Source: CANJJB01 sp964449295
Lineage (GTDB): Bacteria > Chlamydiota > Chlamydiia > Chlamydiales > Rhabdochlamydiaceae
Length of the DNA stretch: 7,225 nt
Direction: 5' to 3'
NCBI GenBank assembly: GCA_964449295.1
Contig: CAYUZN010000096.1
Location: forward strand, 1 to 7,225
A model generated the notes under the pieces. It made no database searches, was not told the DNA's origin, and worked only from the letters and a program-made list of their open reading frames with translations. The position numbers and the translations under genes are program-made. Shown in pieces: positions 1-6,407 of this stretch (position 1 is its first letter; each line of letters begins with the position of its first letter).

Positions 1-696
1 GGTTTGTCCATTGTACATGGAAATAACAAAACCCTCCTCTCCTCCCATAAAACCTCGTTTTAAGATATAACTTTTAAAAAAAGCATGACATCCGTGAAAG
101 ATTGCATGAAAGAGCGAGGATTTCCGTTTCCCTTGATGTTGCAGAGCAAAGAGAGTGCTATAGTTTTGCATCTTGGTCAGAAAATCTTCCACCTTTAAGT
201 AAGGTGTATGCTGCATTGAATAAGAGAGGTCTTTAACTTCTAAAGATTTCACTTCTATTTTTTCATGCACAGCTGCTTCTGAAAATGAGGTCTTTTGCCT
301 ATTGTAGAGGCGGATGATCAGGTCGGGATACCATCCCGAGCAACACCGCATATATTTTCCATTGAAGTAGTTTTCTCGATTGATCCTATACACACAGGCA
401 GAATTGAGAGTGAGCTTTAAAATCTCTTGAGAGAGTTCTTTTGATAACACCTCATCGCTATCGAGTGATAAGATCCAGTCATAAGTGGCAAGTGAGCTAG
501 CTTCATTATGCGTAGGGCCAAACCCTTTAAAAGACCCTTCAAAAATTTTCACATTGGAAAATTTTTTTGCAATTTCTAATGTCTCATCAGTAGAGCCAGT
601 ATCAAAAATCACAACTTCAGGAAAAGCTTGCGTTGACAGAAGTGTCGCTAAAAGTGTCTTACTAGAGTTTTTCGTCAAGATGGTGACTGTAATCAT
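1..696 (-). CDS. Family 2 glycosyltransferase, WaaE/LgtF type, C-terminus missing
   Basis: The 232 visible residues begin MITVTILTKNSS and form a GT-A fold: the first strand and nucleotide-sugar loop at residues 1-12, VVIFDTGSTDETLEIA at 27-42, and the DSD metal/nucleotide motif at 79-81 within WILSLDSDE. FKGFGPTHNEA (56-66) is typical of the WaaE/KdtX/LgtF group, which adds sugars to the lipopolysaccharide or lipooligosaccharide core at the inner face of the cytoplasmic membrane. The acceptor-side segment RCCSGWYPDLIIRLY (117-131) and AAVHEKIEV (141-149), then a basic hydrophobic C-terminus with GGEEGFV (218-224), also fit. These enzymes are usually about 250-260 residues, so perhaps 20-30 are lost beyond position 1. 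The ATG at 694-696 is the first start after an in-frame stop at 709-711; the ribosome site (AGGTG, 2 bases before ATG) is weak. It lies 30 bases behind the 349-residue orphan and is probably cotranscribed. Family is sure; donor and acceptor sugar cannot be told. Confidence 0.88.
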   Translation of the reverse strand, partial: MITVTILTKNSSKTLLATLLSTQAFPEVVIFDTGSTDETLEIAKKFSNVKIFEGSFKGFGPTHNEASSLATYDWILSLDSDEVLSKELSQEILKLTLNSACVYRINRENYFNGKYMRCCSGWYPDLIIRLYNRQKTSFSEAAVHEKIEVKSLEVKDLSYSMQHTPYLKVEDFLTKMQNYSTLFALQHQGKRKSSLFHAIFHGCHAFFKSYILKRGFMGGEEGFVISMYNGQT

Positions 697-726
697 AGCA
701 CCTGTATATCACACATCTCTTAAAAA

Positions 727-1776
727 CTATACTTTTTGTGGTGATAAAATGCTTGCAGCCAGTAATTGAGCCACAATGCCAACCAGCATAATGCCACCTG
801 CTCGTGCAGTTCCTGGTCTTATATTATACGTTGTTTCCGCCGGCTGGTTGTTTTTTAAGACTTGTGTCTTAAAAAGAGTTACGGCTGGTATCTCGGAAGA
901 AGCATTTATTTCATTAGATTTTTTATATTTTGAACATACAGCATTTGCTACAAGAAGTACATACCCGCTAATTCTAAAGGCTGTAGCTAAAGATTGATTA
1001 TTCAAAACTCTGCCAACGAGTGATGATGTATTACTCAATAGACCCATGGCAAGCCCTGTTACAATGCACAGCTCATTCATTGCATTTAGATGAAATAGCT
1101 TTTGTTGTGTCTCATCTTGATAATTGGGACTTTGCCCTTCTAAGTAATTCACTCCGAAGCCGAAGAACACACCAGCAATCAGATGAGTTGTAAAAATTTT
1201 TTTTGAAATCTTGGGGTAAAGAAGAGCGACGCTAGCCATCAACATAATTCCGATAGCTCTTGCAGAAGACTTTCGTATATTTCCTACCCAAGGTGTATAT
1301 GGTGTAGAGTTGGTGGCTTTTGGTTTATTGGTTGTTGGAAAGTATTTTTCCCATACAGCTTTGTATTGATTAGCAATTACAGGATGAGAGCTTAAGGCGT
1401 TAGCAGCCAGGATAAAACATCCTGTTATGGTTGAGGCTCTTTGCAACAATGAATTTGTAAATGCCACTTTTGATATGTTGCTAAAAACATGCATCGCCCA
1501 ACCTGTGACTAAACATACTTCGTTAGCTTCATTAAAAGTAAAACTATCATTTTGATTTGTTGAGATATGCATATGATTAATGCTTTTTTGCCCTGTTAAA
1601 AGATTGTAGGCAAAGCCTGTGGCCAATCCCCCTGCTATACCAGGTATGCCATATGTGCTGGCAACGCTCCAGATACCACCAGCTGCCGATGAAAGATCGG
1701 CTTTTATTTCAGACCGGTCTTTTAGTTCAGGCAAGTAAGAAGCTATTGATGCTTTCATAGATGATAGTTTGTCCAT
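727..1776 (-). CDS. Hydrophobic orphan protein with two tandem repeats, probable membrane protein
   Basis: I do not recognise this 349-residue protein. After a polar N-terminus (1-30) there are about eight moderately hydrophobic, Gly/Ala-rich segments, near residues 43-60, 85-104, 115-130, 171-188, 197-213, 233-249, 266-283 and 323-345. They fall into two similar halves. NEVCLVTGWAMHVFSN (85-100) matches NELCIVTGLAMGLLSN (234-249), ITGCFILAANALSS (117-130) matches ISGYVLLVANAVCS (269-282), and SARAIGIMLM (171-180) matches TARAGGIMLV (323-332). A polar stretch (about 131-170 and 284-322) precedes the last segment of each half. There is no cleavable signal peptide. The start is well supported: GGAGA at 1781-1785 (minus strand) sits 4 bases before ATG 1774-1776, with promoter-like boxes upstream. 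The glycosyltransferase follows on the same strand. Being chlamydial and hydrophobic it could be an inclusion-membrane-type protein, but this is inference; an inner-membrane protein is equally possible. Confidence 0.8.
   Translation of the reverse strand: MDKLSSMKASIASYLPELKDRSEIKADLSSAAGGIWSVASTYGIPGIAGGLATGFAYNLLTGQKSINHMHISTNQNDSFTFNEANEVCLVTGWAMHVFSNISKVAFTNSLLQRASTITGCFILAANALSSHPVIANQYKAVWEKYFPTTNKPKATNSTPYTPWVGNIRKSSARAIGIMLMASVALLYPKISKKIFTTHLIAGVFFGFGVNYLEGQSPNYQDETQQKLFHLNAMNELCIVTGLAMGLLSNTSSLVGRVLNNQSLATAFRISGYVLLVANAVCSKYKKSNEINASSEIPAVTLFKTQVLKNNQPAETTYNIRPGTARAGGIMLVGIVAQLLAASILSPQKV
742..1638 (-). repeat. Internal tandem duplication within the 349-residue protein
   Basis: The two halves cover residues about 47-188 (positions 1638-1213) and 199-345 (1182-742), offset by 149-152 residues. 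Similarity is clear in protein sequence in four blocks that keep the same order: IAGG...NLLTGQ with IAGV...NYLEGQ, the NE(V/L)C(L/I)VTG block, the ITG/ISG...ANA block, and the (S/T)ARA.GIML block. The coding DNA has diverged, so the duplication is old. Because each half has an even number of hydrophobic segments, both halves would have the same membrane orientation. Confidence 0.8.
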
Positions 1777-1798
1777 AAATTCTCCATTTAAAGAAGAA

Positions 1799-1827
1799 AT
1801 TGTATTACTGTGCTGTAAAATTTACAA
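1799..1827 (-). promoter_or_regulatory. Sigma-70-like promoter for the minus-strand orphan gene
   Basis: Read on the minus strand, TTGTAA (1827-1822) is followed after exactly 17 bases by TACAAT (1804-1799). They match the TTGACA/TATAAT consensus at 4 of 6 and 5 of 6 positions. Transcription would start near 1792, giving a short leader of about 16 bases that contains the GGAGA ribosome site. Spacing and placement are good, but the region is AT-rich and chance boxes are common. Confidence 0.45.
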
Positions 1828-1828
1828 G
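1800..1828 (+). promoter_or_regulatory. Weak promoter-like boxes for the transporter gene
   Basis: TTGTAT (1800-1805) and TACAAG (1823-1828) are 17 bases apart and face the transporter. They match the consensus at 3 of 6 and 4 of 6 positions, weaker than the opposing pair, and almost completely overlap it. Transcription would start around 1835, about 26 bases before the ATG at 1861. It is the best candidate on this strand but not strong. Confidence 0.25.
1814..1826. promoter_or_regulatory. 13-base palindrome, possible operator
   Basis: TGTAAA-A-TTTACA is a perfect inverted repeat with a single central base. It overlaps the -35 box of the minus-strand promoter and the -10 box of the plus-strand candidate, so a dimeric regulator bound here could affect both directions. 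In AT-rich DNA a 6-base arm can arise by chance, and no regulator gene is in the window. Confidence 0.3.
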
Positions 1829-1860
1829 AGAAAAATAGCTTAGGTGCGCTATCATAAATC

Positions 1861-3111
1861 ATGATTTTAGATAAATTAATTGCTATTAGAAAAAAATTTT
1901 TTAATTTGACGCGGTCGGAGCGTATTTTTATTGTCTGTGCTATGATCTGCGGTTTTTGCATCAGTGCAGAGTATGCGATCATTAGACCGGTGAGTAATGC
2001 TGTCTTTATGACAAGTTACGGCAGTCACTACTTTCCTTGGGTTTGGCTGTCAATTGTCCCTTTGAACTTTCTTGCAGTCGACCTCTATAACCGATTCTTG
2101 CCCAGGCTTGGATGTCAAAAAATATTTTTAATTTCTGTGAGTTTGATCATGGGGGTTAATCTTGTGGGGCCTTTTCTTCTAAAGACGTGGAGTGCTTTTC
2201 CATTTATTTTCTACTGTTGGAAAGAGATCTATGTGCTTTTGATGTTTCAGCAGCTGTGGTCTGTGATTCATTCTACAATTAAGTTTGAGCAAGCAAAATA
2301 CCTCTATGGCCTTTTTTTTGCAGTTGGGGGATTAGGTGGTATTTTAGGTAGTTTTCTTCCCGGTTTTTTTGCTGTCCAGCTAGGTTCTGAAAATTTCTTA
2401 TTTATGGGTCTTCCTTTTTATGCCATTTTGACGGTCAGCTTTTTGTATCTTTTAAAACATGGTCATGAAGTGGTTCAAACTGTTTGGGAAAAAAAGAAAG
2501 GCTCGCTACAAGAGGGGATTCGGCTGATTGGTAACTCAAAAGTATTGATCTTTATTTTAGTGGTCGTTGTTTTCATGCAACTCTCTTCGACGATTCTCTA
2601 TTACCAGGTTAATCAGACAGTTGAGGCAACCATCTTTGATAAAGATTTAAGAACAGAATTTTTTGGCAAGATTTTGGGAGTGACTAACATTATTACGGTG
2701 ATTTTACAAGGTGCCGGCTCTTTTTTACTGGTGCATTTTATGGGTCTAAGGTTGAGTCATTTTTGTGTGCCTTGCATTCTCTGTATCAACGCTGTGGGGT
2801 GTCTTTTGTTTCCTGTCTTTTCGATGATGACTTACTCCTATGTGACAGTTAAGGCTTTTGATTTTTCAATATTTAATATCTTGAAAGAGATGTTGTATAT
2901 TCCCTTAAGCAAAGAAGAGAAATTTCAAGCTAAATCTTTTATCGATGTTTTTGCTTATAGATCATCTAAGGCTCTTGCCTCTTTTCTTATTTTAGCTTTT
3001 CAGCTCATTCAAGCACCACTGTCACTCTTTAGCTGGCTTTTGGTTGTTCTCTGTATAGGCTGGTGCTGGATCACTATTAAGATGCCAGTCGAAGAGAAAG
3101 AGATCGCTTGA
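1861..3111 (+). CDS. NTT/TLC-related (ATP/ADP translocase-like) membrane transporter
   Basis: The 416-residue protein has about 11-12 membrane segments (near 21-41, 56-75, 87-107, 111-130, 148-171, 178-198, 227-247, 268-291, 300-320, 322-345, 370-386 and 388-406). Its order of motifs follows the NTT nucleotide transporters of chlamydiae, rickettsiae and plastids: an early IRPVSNAVFMTS segment (41-51), a KEIYVLLMFQQLW helix (121-133), EQAKYLYGLFFAVGGLGG (143-160), and, most telling, FDFSIFNILKEMLYIPL (333-349) followed by KSFIDVFAYRSSKA (358-371), which parallels the family's FDPTKEMAYIPL and KAAVDV...GKS signature. NTT proteins exchange nucleotides, typically host ATP for ADP, across the inner membrane. 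This one is short (members are about 500-530 residues) and the canonical RDTKD segment reads RPVSN, so the substrate is unclear. ATG 1861 is the first usable start; the ribosome site is poor. Malic enzyme follows after 32 bases, so they are probably cotranscribed. A general MFS carrier is the alternative. Confidence 0.7.
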   Translation: MILDKLIAIRKKFFNLTRSERIFIVCAMICGFCISAEYAIIRPVSNAVFMTSYGSHYFPWVWLSIVPLNFLAVDLYNRFLPRLGCQKIFLISVSLIMGVNLVGPFLLKTWSAFPFIFYCWKEIYVLLMFQQLWSVIHSTIKFEQAKYLYGLFFAVGGLGGILGSFLPGFFAVQLGSENFLFMGLPFYAILTVSFLYLLKHGHEVVQTVWEKKKGSLQEGIRLIGNSKVLIFILVVVVFMQLSSTILYYQVNQTVEATIFDKDLRTEFFGKILGVTNIITVILQGAGSFLLVHFMGLRLSHFCVPCILCINAVGCLLFPVFSMMTYSYVTVKAFDFSIFNILKEMLYIPLSKEEKFQAKSFIDVFAYRSSKALASFLILAFQLIQAPLSLFSWLLVVLCIGWCWITIKMPVEEKEIA

Positions 3112-3131
3112 CGATTCTTTAAAAAAGCGGT

Positions 3132-3155
3132 ATAGCAGGCCTTATGGCCTACTAT
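3132..3155 (+). promoter_or_regulatory. Hairpin enclosing the malic enzyme start codon
   Basis: AGGCC (3137-3141) can pair with GGCCT (3146-3150) around a TTAT loop. Four more pairs (3132-3135 with 3152-3155) extend the stem past one C-A mismatch. The AU of the start codon would sit in the loop and its G, with the only AGG ribosome-binding candidate (3137-3139), in the stem. Such a structure would limit ribosome access. The pairing is seen in the sequence; the effect on translation is inference. Confidence 0.4.
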
Positions 3156-4778
3156 CAAATTCTAAATGAGCCTCTGTCAAACAAGGGGCTTGGGTTTACT
3201 CAAAAAGAGAGGGACTCTTTAGGACTCAATGGTATTTTGCCGTGCTCTATTTTGACACTCGAAGAGCAGGTGGCACAAACCTATAAGAAGTTTAAAGATC
3301 AACCAAGTGATCTATCTAAGTATGTTTTTCTAACGTCTATCCAAAATCAGAATGAGACTCTTTTTTACAGCCTTGTCTCTGAGCATATCACTGAAATGCT
3401 TCCTTTAATTTACACACCCACTATTGGAGATGTGTCACTTAATTATAGTAGCCTGTATACGCCTCATCGAGGGCTTTATCTCTCCTATCCTCTCAAAGAT
3501 AAAATTCATAAAATTATTGAGGATCTGCCTTACAAAGAGATTGCTGTGATTGTGATTACAGATGGAGAGCGCATTTTAGGTCTGGGTGATCTAGGCGCAG
3601 GCGGTATGGCAATTTGTATGGGTAAGCTGGCTCTGTATACTTTGTTTGGCGGCATCCATCCTTCCAGAACTTTACCCATTATGCTCGATGTGGGCACGAA
3701 TAACAAAACCCTTTTGGATGATCCTTGTTATGTGGGGTGGCGTCATGAGAGAGTCTCAGGACAAGAGTATGACGATTTTGTCGATATCTGTGTGCAAGCA
3801 CTTAAAAAGAAATACCCTGGAGTTTTACTTCAATGGGAAGATTTTGGACATACACATGCTAAACCTCTTTTAGATAGGTACCAAAATCAAATCTGCTCAT
3901 TTAACGACGATATTCAAGGAACTGCAGCTGTTGTCTTAGCTGCCATAAGTGCCTCATCTAAGTTAACAAAAAGGCGCATGTCAGATCAAAAGATTGTGGT
4001 TTTAGGCGGTGGCTCTGCTGGCATGGGGATCATTCATCATATTTTAGGAGCTATGGTTCAAGAAGGTCTTTCGCCTCAAGATGCAATTAAGGCTTTTTAT
4101 ATTGTCGATAGAGAAGGCCTTGTTCACAAAGAGCAAAAAAATATCCCTTCACATCACGTACCTTTTGCACGAGATAATGAGGAAATCAAAAAGTGGTATG
4201 TAAATGATGTGACTCATATTTCACTTTTAGAAGTTGCAAAAGCCGTTCATCCGACTATACTCATTGGGGCATCTGCGCAACCAGGTGCTTTCACAGAAGA
4301 GGTGATCAAGACAATTGCCAAATATGTCGAAAGACCTCTCCTCATGCCTCTTTCAAACCCTACCTCTAAAAGTGAAGCTCATCCTGCTGATCTCATGGCT
4401 TGGACAAATGGACGTGCCATTATTGCGACAGGCAGTCCCTTTGAAACTGTCTGTTATAATGGACAATCCTATCCGATTGCTCAGTGCAATAATGTGAGCA
4501 TTTTTCCAGGTATTGGTTTGGGAGTTGTCGCTTGTAAAACCAAACAGGTAACTGATACGATGTTTTATAAAGCAGCTGAGGTTTTAAGTGAACATTCTCC
4601 TCTGCTAAAAGATCCTTCTGGCACCCTTTTTCCACCTGTCACATCATTGCGTCTCATCAGTCAAAAAATTGCTATAGGGGTTGTGCAAATAGCTCAAACA
4701 GAAGGCTTAACTACCCAAACGTCACACCAAGATATCGAATCTATGGTTAATAAAACAGTATGGGTTCCTTCTTATTAG
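3144..4778 (+). CDS. maeA: NAD-dependent malic enzyme (malate dehydrogenase, oxaloacetate-decarboxylating)
   Basis: This cytoplasmic enzyme converts malate to pyruvate, CO2 and reduced NAD with Mg or Mn. The 544 residues are full length for the large (SfcA/MaeA, eukaryote-like) class and align end to end with my memory of E. coli SfcA. The N-terminal domain has NETLFYSLV (70-78), LPLIYTPT (86-93) with catalytic Tyr90, DGERILGLGDLG (140-151) with substrate-binding Arg143, and GKLALYT (160-166) with catalytic Lys161. The metal ligands are Glu232 and Asp233 in WEDF and Asp256 in FNDDIQGTAA. The Rossmann domain begins at VVLGGGSAGMG (285-295), with VDREG (321-325) closing the second strand; Asp322 there suits NAD, though cofactor choice is inferred. 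PLSNPTS (402-408), ATGSPF (428-433) and IAQCNN (445-450) complete the active site. It follows the transporter by 32 bases. In an intracellular bacterium it would feed pyruvate from imported dicarboxylates. Confidence 0.96.
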   Translation: MAYYQILNEPLSNKGLGFTQKERDSLGLNGILPCSILTLEEQVAQTYKKFKDQPSDLSKYVFLTSIQNQNETLFYSLVSEHITEMLPLIYTPTIGDVSLNYSSLYTPHRGLYLSYPLKDKIHKIIEDLPYKEIAVIVITDGERILGLGDLGAGGMAICMGKLALYTLFGGIHPSRTLPIMLDVGTNNKTLLDDPCYVGWRHERVSGQEYDDFVDICVQALKKKYPGVLLQWEDFGHTHAKPLLDRYQNQICSFNDDIQGTAAVVLAAISASSKLTKRRMSDQKIVVLGGGSAGMGIIHHILGAMVQEGLSPQDAIKAFYIVDREGLVHKEQKNIPSHHVPFARDNEEIKKWYVNDVTHISLLEVAKAVHPTILIGASAQPGAFTEEVIKTIAKYVERPLLMPLSNPTSKSEAHPADLMAWTNGRAIIATGSPFETVCYNGQSYPIAQCNNVSIFPGIGLGVVACKTKQVTDTMFYKAAEVLSEHSPLLKDPSGTLFPPVTSLRLISQKIAIGVVQIAQTEGLTTQTSHQDIESMVNKTVWVPSY

Positions 4779-4832
4779 CTTTTTTTTCCTATTTCATGTA
4801 AAATTGTACTCTTAAATTAAAGGAGTTTTTAT
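4779..4832 (+). promoter_or_regulatory. Short leader with a strong ribosome binding site
   Basis: The 54-base gap after malic enzyme holds a T-run (4780-4787) with no GC-rich stem before it, so it is not a convincing terminator. A TAAAAT box (4799-4804) is a possible -10, but the base 17 positions upstream offers no good -35. AAGGAG at 4820-4825 lies 7 bases before ATG 4833; this is the best ribosome site in the window and fixes the start of the next gene. Confidence 0.5.
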
Positions 4833-6380
4833 ATGAACCCAATTACTAACTGTGGACACTGTGTAACAAACCATACTAATTGTGAGACATTAGCAAAAGT
4901 GATGGATCAGGAGTTGCGCGCTCTAGGTCAACGTGATGTCGTCCCATCACAAACCAATACTTGTTCAGTTGTTCTTAAAGTTAGCGCTAATTTTCAACAA
5001 TTCATAAATGCCATGATCACATCTGGTGAGCAGAGTAGATCCTATTATAAATTAGTTATGAAAGCATATGGAGAATTGATTAAAGATCCAGGAGCTGTTG
5101 ATGATTTGGAAAGAGATTTTCCTTACCTCATCGTAAATGATAAGAGTGCTTTTCTGGCGTGCTGTGAGACAATTTCGAAAGTAGACACCTCCTATAAGAA
5201 TATTTTTGGATTTCCTGTAACTCAAGGAGAACTGCTCAGTCCAAACTCTATACCTACTCTAATCACATGCCGCCTTCTAGCTCCTCGTATTTTGCAGCAG
5301 GTTCATAATTTATCAAATTCTAAAGAGACTGGTATTACTGAATTAAGCTCCTTTAATGATGGGTTAAGGGCTTCTCTAAAAGCGGTTTTTGAGCAACAAG
5401 GCATCGAAGGATTAATAAGATTATTTGGAGATGATCCAAATAAAAAATCTATAGAAGATTATTTTCTGCCAGCTATATCAAAAATAGTTCAAAAAGCCTG
5501 TAGAGATCTTATAATTCTTTTTAAGAAAGATTTTCAAAGTGTGTTAGCAGAAAGCAATCGAAGAGTTGAGCGTTTGCCTTTATTCTATCCTCAACAACAG
5601 GTCCCCCAGGTAGACGTGCCATCTGCAAATCAAAACATTTCACGAAAATTGTCACTATTGCTTGCTCGTGTTGCGCAACCAAGAAAAGAGATACATAAAG
5701 ATATTCACGCAAAATTAAAATTTCTCCCTGAAGATATACAGACCGGATTAAGTCAATGTGTCGGTAGAATTGTGACTTACTGGAGTCAAGTAGGAGATTT
5801 ATTCAATTACATGAATAAAAGGCAGGCGACTATTTCTAAATCTTCAGATCGAGACGATGTATTGATATTTATTGCCACCTCTCTTTTAGCCGATCGTGTC
5901 TTGAATACTATCTATAATTTTGCTTGTAACAACCAAAGTACCGGAGTTCAGAAGGTCGATAACGCTTTGGAAAATTTTACAGATGATTTACGTCAACATC
6001 TAAAAGGCATTTTTGAATCGGAAGGAGTAGAAGGATTAAGAAGAGTGTTTACCGATGTACATACATCACAAGATATAGTTGTCAAATCAAAGTTTTTGCC
6101 TCTTGCAAGCTTTATACTTAAAGCGGAAGCAAGTCTTCTTGTTACAATTTTGCAGACATCAGGGTTAGATCTTCTAGTTAATGATGAAAAAGGAGATATA
6201 CAGAAGCTTTCACTATTTGATAGTCCTCATTATGAGACATCTAAATCGAGATCCATTTTTTTTAAAGTGGCCATGGTAGCAGCTGCTTGTTTACTAGTGA
6301 TCGTAGCAAGGAGTATTTATGTCAAAGGCTGGGGTGAATTTTATCGTCTTTTTGCTAATAGAGTGAATCGTCTTGCTTAA
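4833..6380 (+). CDS. Orphan two-repeat protein with C-terminal membrane anchor
   Basis: I do not recognise this 515-residue protein. It opens with a Cys/His cluster CGHCVTNHTNC (7-17). Most of the rest is polar, probably helical and soluble. Two related modules are visible: about 143-251 and 346-462, with RLLAPRILQQVHNL (147-160) matching SLLADRVLNTIYNF (350-363), FNDGLRASLKAVFEQQGIEG (174-193) matching FTDDLRQHLKGIFESEGVEG (382-401), and FLPAISKI (211-218) matching FLPLASFI (421-428). A proline-rich linker, FYPQQQVPQVDVP (251-263), follows the first. One strongly hydrophobic helix at 474-497 (within SIFFKVAMVAAACLLVIVAR) and a basic tail of 18 residues end the protein, as in tail-anchored proteins; no signal peptide is present. 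The start is fixed by AAGGAG 7 bases upstream. ispH begins 27 bases later. A secreted host-membrane protein is conceivable in a chlamydia, but that is inference only. Confidence 0.85.
   Translation: MNPITNCGHCVTNHTNCETLAKVMDQELRALGQRDVVPSQTNTCSVVLKVSANFQQFINAMITSGEQSRSYYKLVMKAYGELIKDPGAVDDLERDFPYLIVNDKSAFLACCETISKVDTSYKNIFGFPVTQGELLSPNSIPTLITCRLLAPRILQQVHNLSNSKETGITELSSFNDGLRASLKAVFEQQGIEGLIRLFGDDPNKKSIEDYFLPAISKIVQKACRDLIILFKKDFQSVLAESNRRVERLPLFYPQQQVPQVDVPSANQNISRKLSLLLARVAQPRKEIHKDIHAKLKFLPEDIQTGLSQCVGRIVTYWSQVGDLFNYMNKRQATISKSSDRDDVLIFIATSLLADRVLNTIYNFACNNQSTGVQKVDNALENFTDDLRQHLKGIFESEGVEGLRRVFTDVHTSQDIVVKSKFLPLASFILKAEASLLVTILQTSGLDLLVNDEKGDIQKLSLFDSPHYETSKSRSIFFKVAMVAAACLLVIVARSIYVKGWGEFYRLFANRVNRLA
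5259..6218 (+). repeat. Internal duplication within the 515-residue protein
   Basis: The modules cover positions about 5259-5585 and 5868-6218, offset by 203-210 residues. The best block is FNDGLRASLKAVFEQQGIEG against FTDDLRQHLKGIFESEGVEG. At DNA level a 10-base identity, GAAGGATTAA, survives at 5406-5415 and 6030-6039 at the matching place, but most codons have diverged, so the event is not recent. Confidence 0.8.
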
Positions 6381-6407
6381 GGAGTCTGATTATTTTATTA
6401 TGTTTTC
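6381..6407 (+). promoter_or_regulatory. ispH leader with GGAG and a three-codon mini-ORF
   Basis: GGAG (6381-6384) directly follows the previous stop codon but is 23 bases before the ispH ATG, too far for normal use. A tiny frame, ATG TTT TCA TGA (6400-6411), starts 15 bases after GGAG, and its TGA overlaps the ispH ATG by two bases. No promoter is seen in these 27 bases, so ispH is probably read from upstream. Confidence 0.35.

Larger units (their letters stand above)
1777..1860. promoter_or_regulatory. Divergent intergenic control region
   Basis: This 84-base gap separates the minus-strand orphan/glycosyltransferase pair from the plus-strand transporter, so it should hold promoters for both directions. 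It holds promoter-like boxes for both strands that lie over the same DNA (1799-1828), a 13-base palindrome and the ribosome site of the minus-strand gene. On the plus side the last 30 bases before ATG 1861 show no good ribosome site. Confidence 0.6.

Noticed and set aside
485..997. Plus-strand open frames opposite the glycosyltransferase and the 349-residue gene
   Set aside because: They are antisense to genes with clear family motifs or a good ribosome site, contain no recognisable domain, and their composition mirrors the opposite strand.
1788..1982. Minus-strand open frame of 64 codons across the divergent region and transporter start
   Set aside because: It overlaps both the control region and the N-terminus of the transporter and has no motif or ribosome site.
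2489..2496. A AAA AAG slippery heptamer in the correct frame in the transporter gene
   Set aside because: The heptamer is in phase as at dnaX, but there is no obvious upstream ribosome-like site or downstream stem, the shifted frame soon stops, and the intact frame continues through the family signature. Lysine codon runs are common in AT-rich genes.
4779..4790. T-run after malic enzyme as an intrinsic terminator
   Set aside because: No GC-rich inverted repeat precedes the T-run, so the stem needed for an intrinsic terminator is missing.
6256..6263. Eight-T tract just before the membrane anchor of the orphan, as a phase-variation switch
   Set aside because: The tract is short, encodes Phe-Phe in an intact frame and is within what is expected in an AT-rich genome; a single sequence cannot show length variation.
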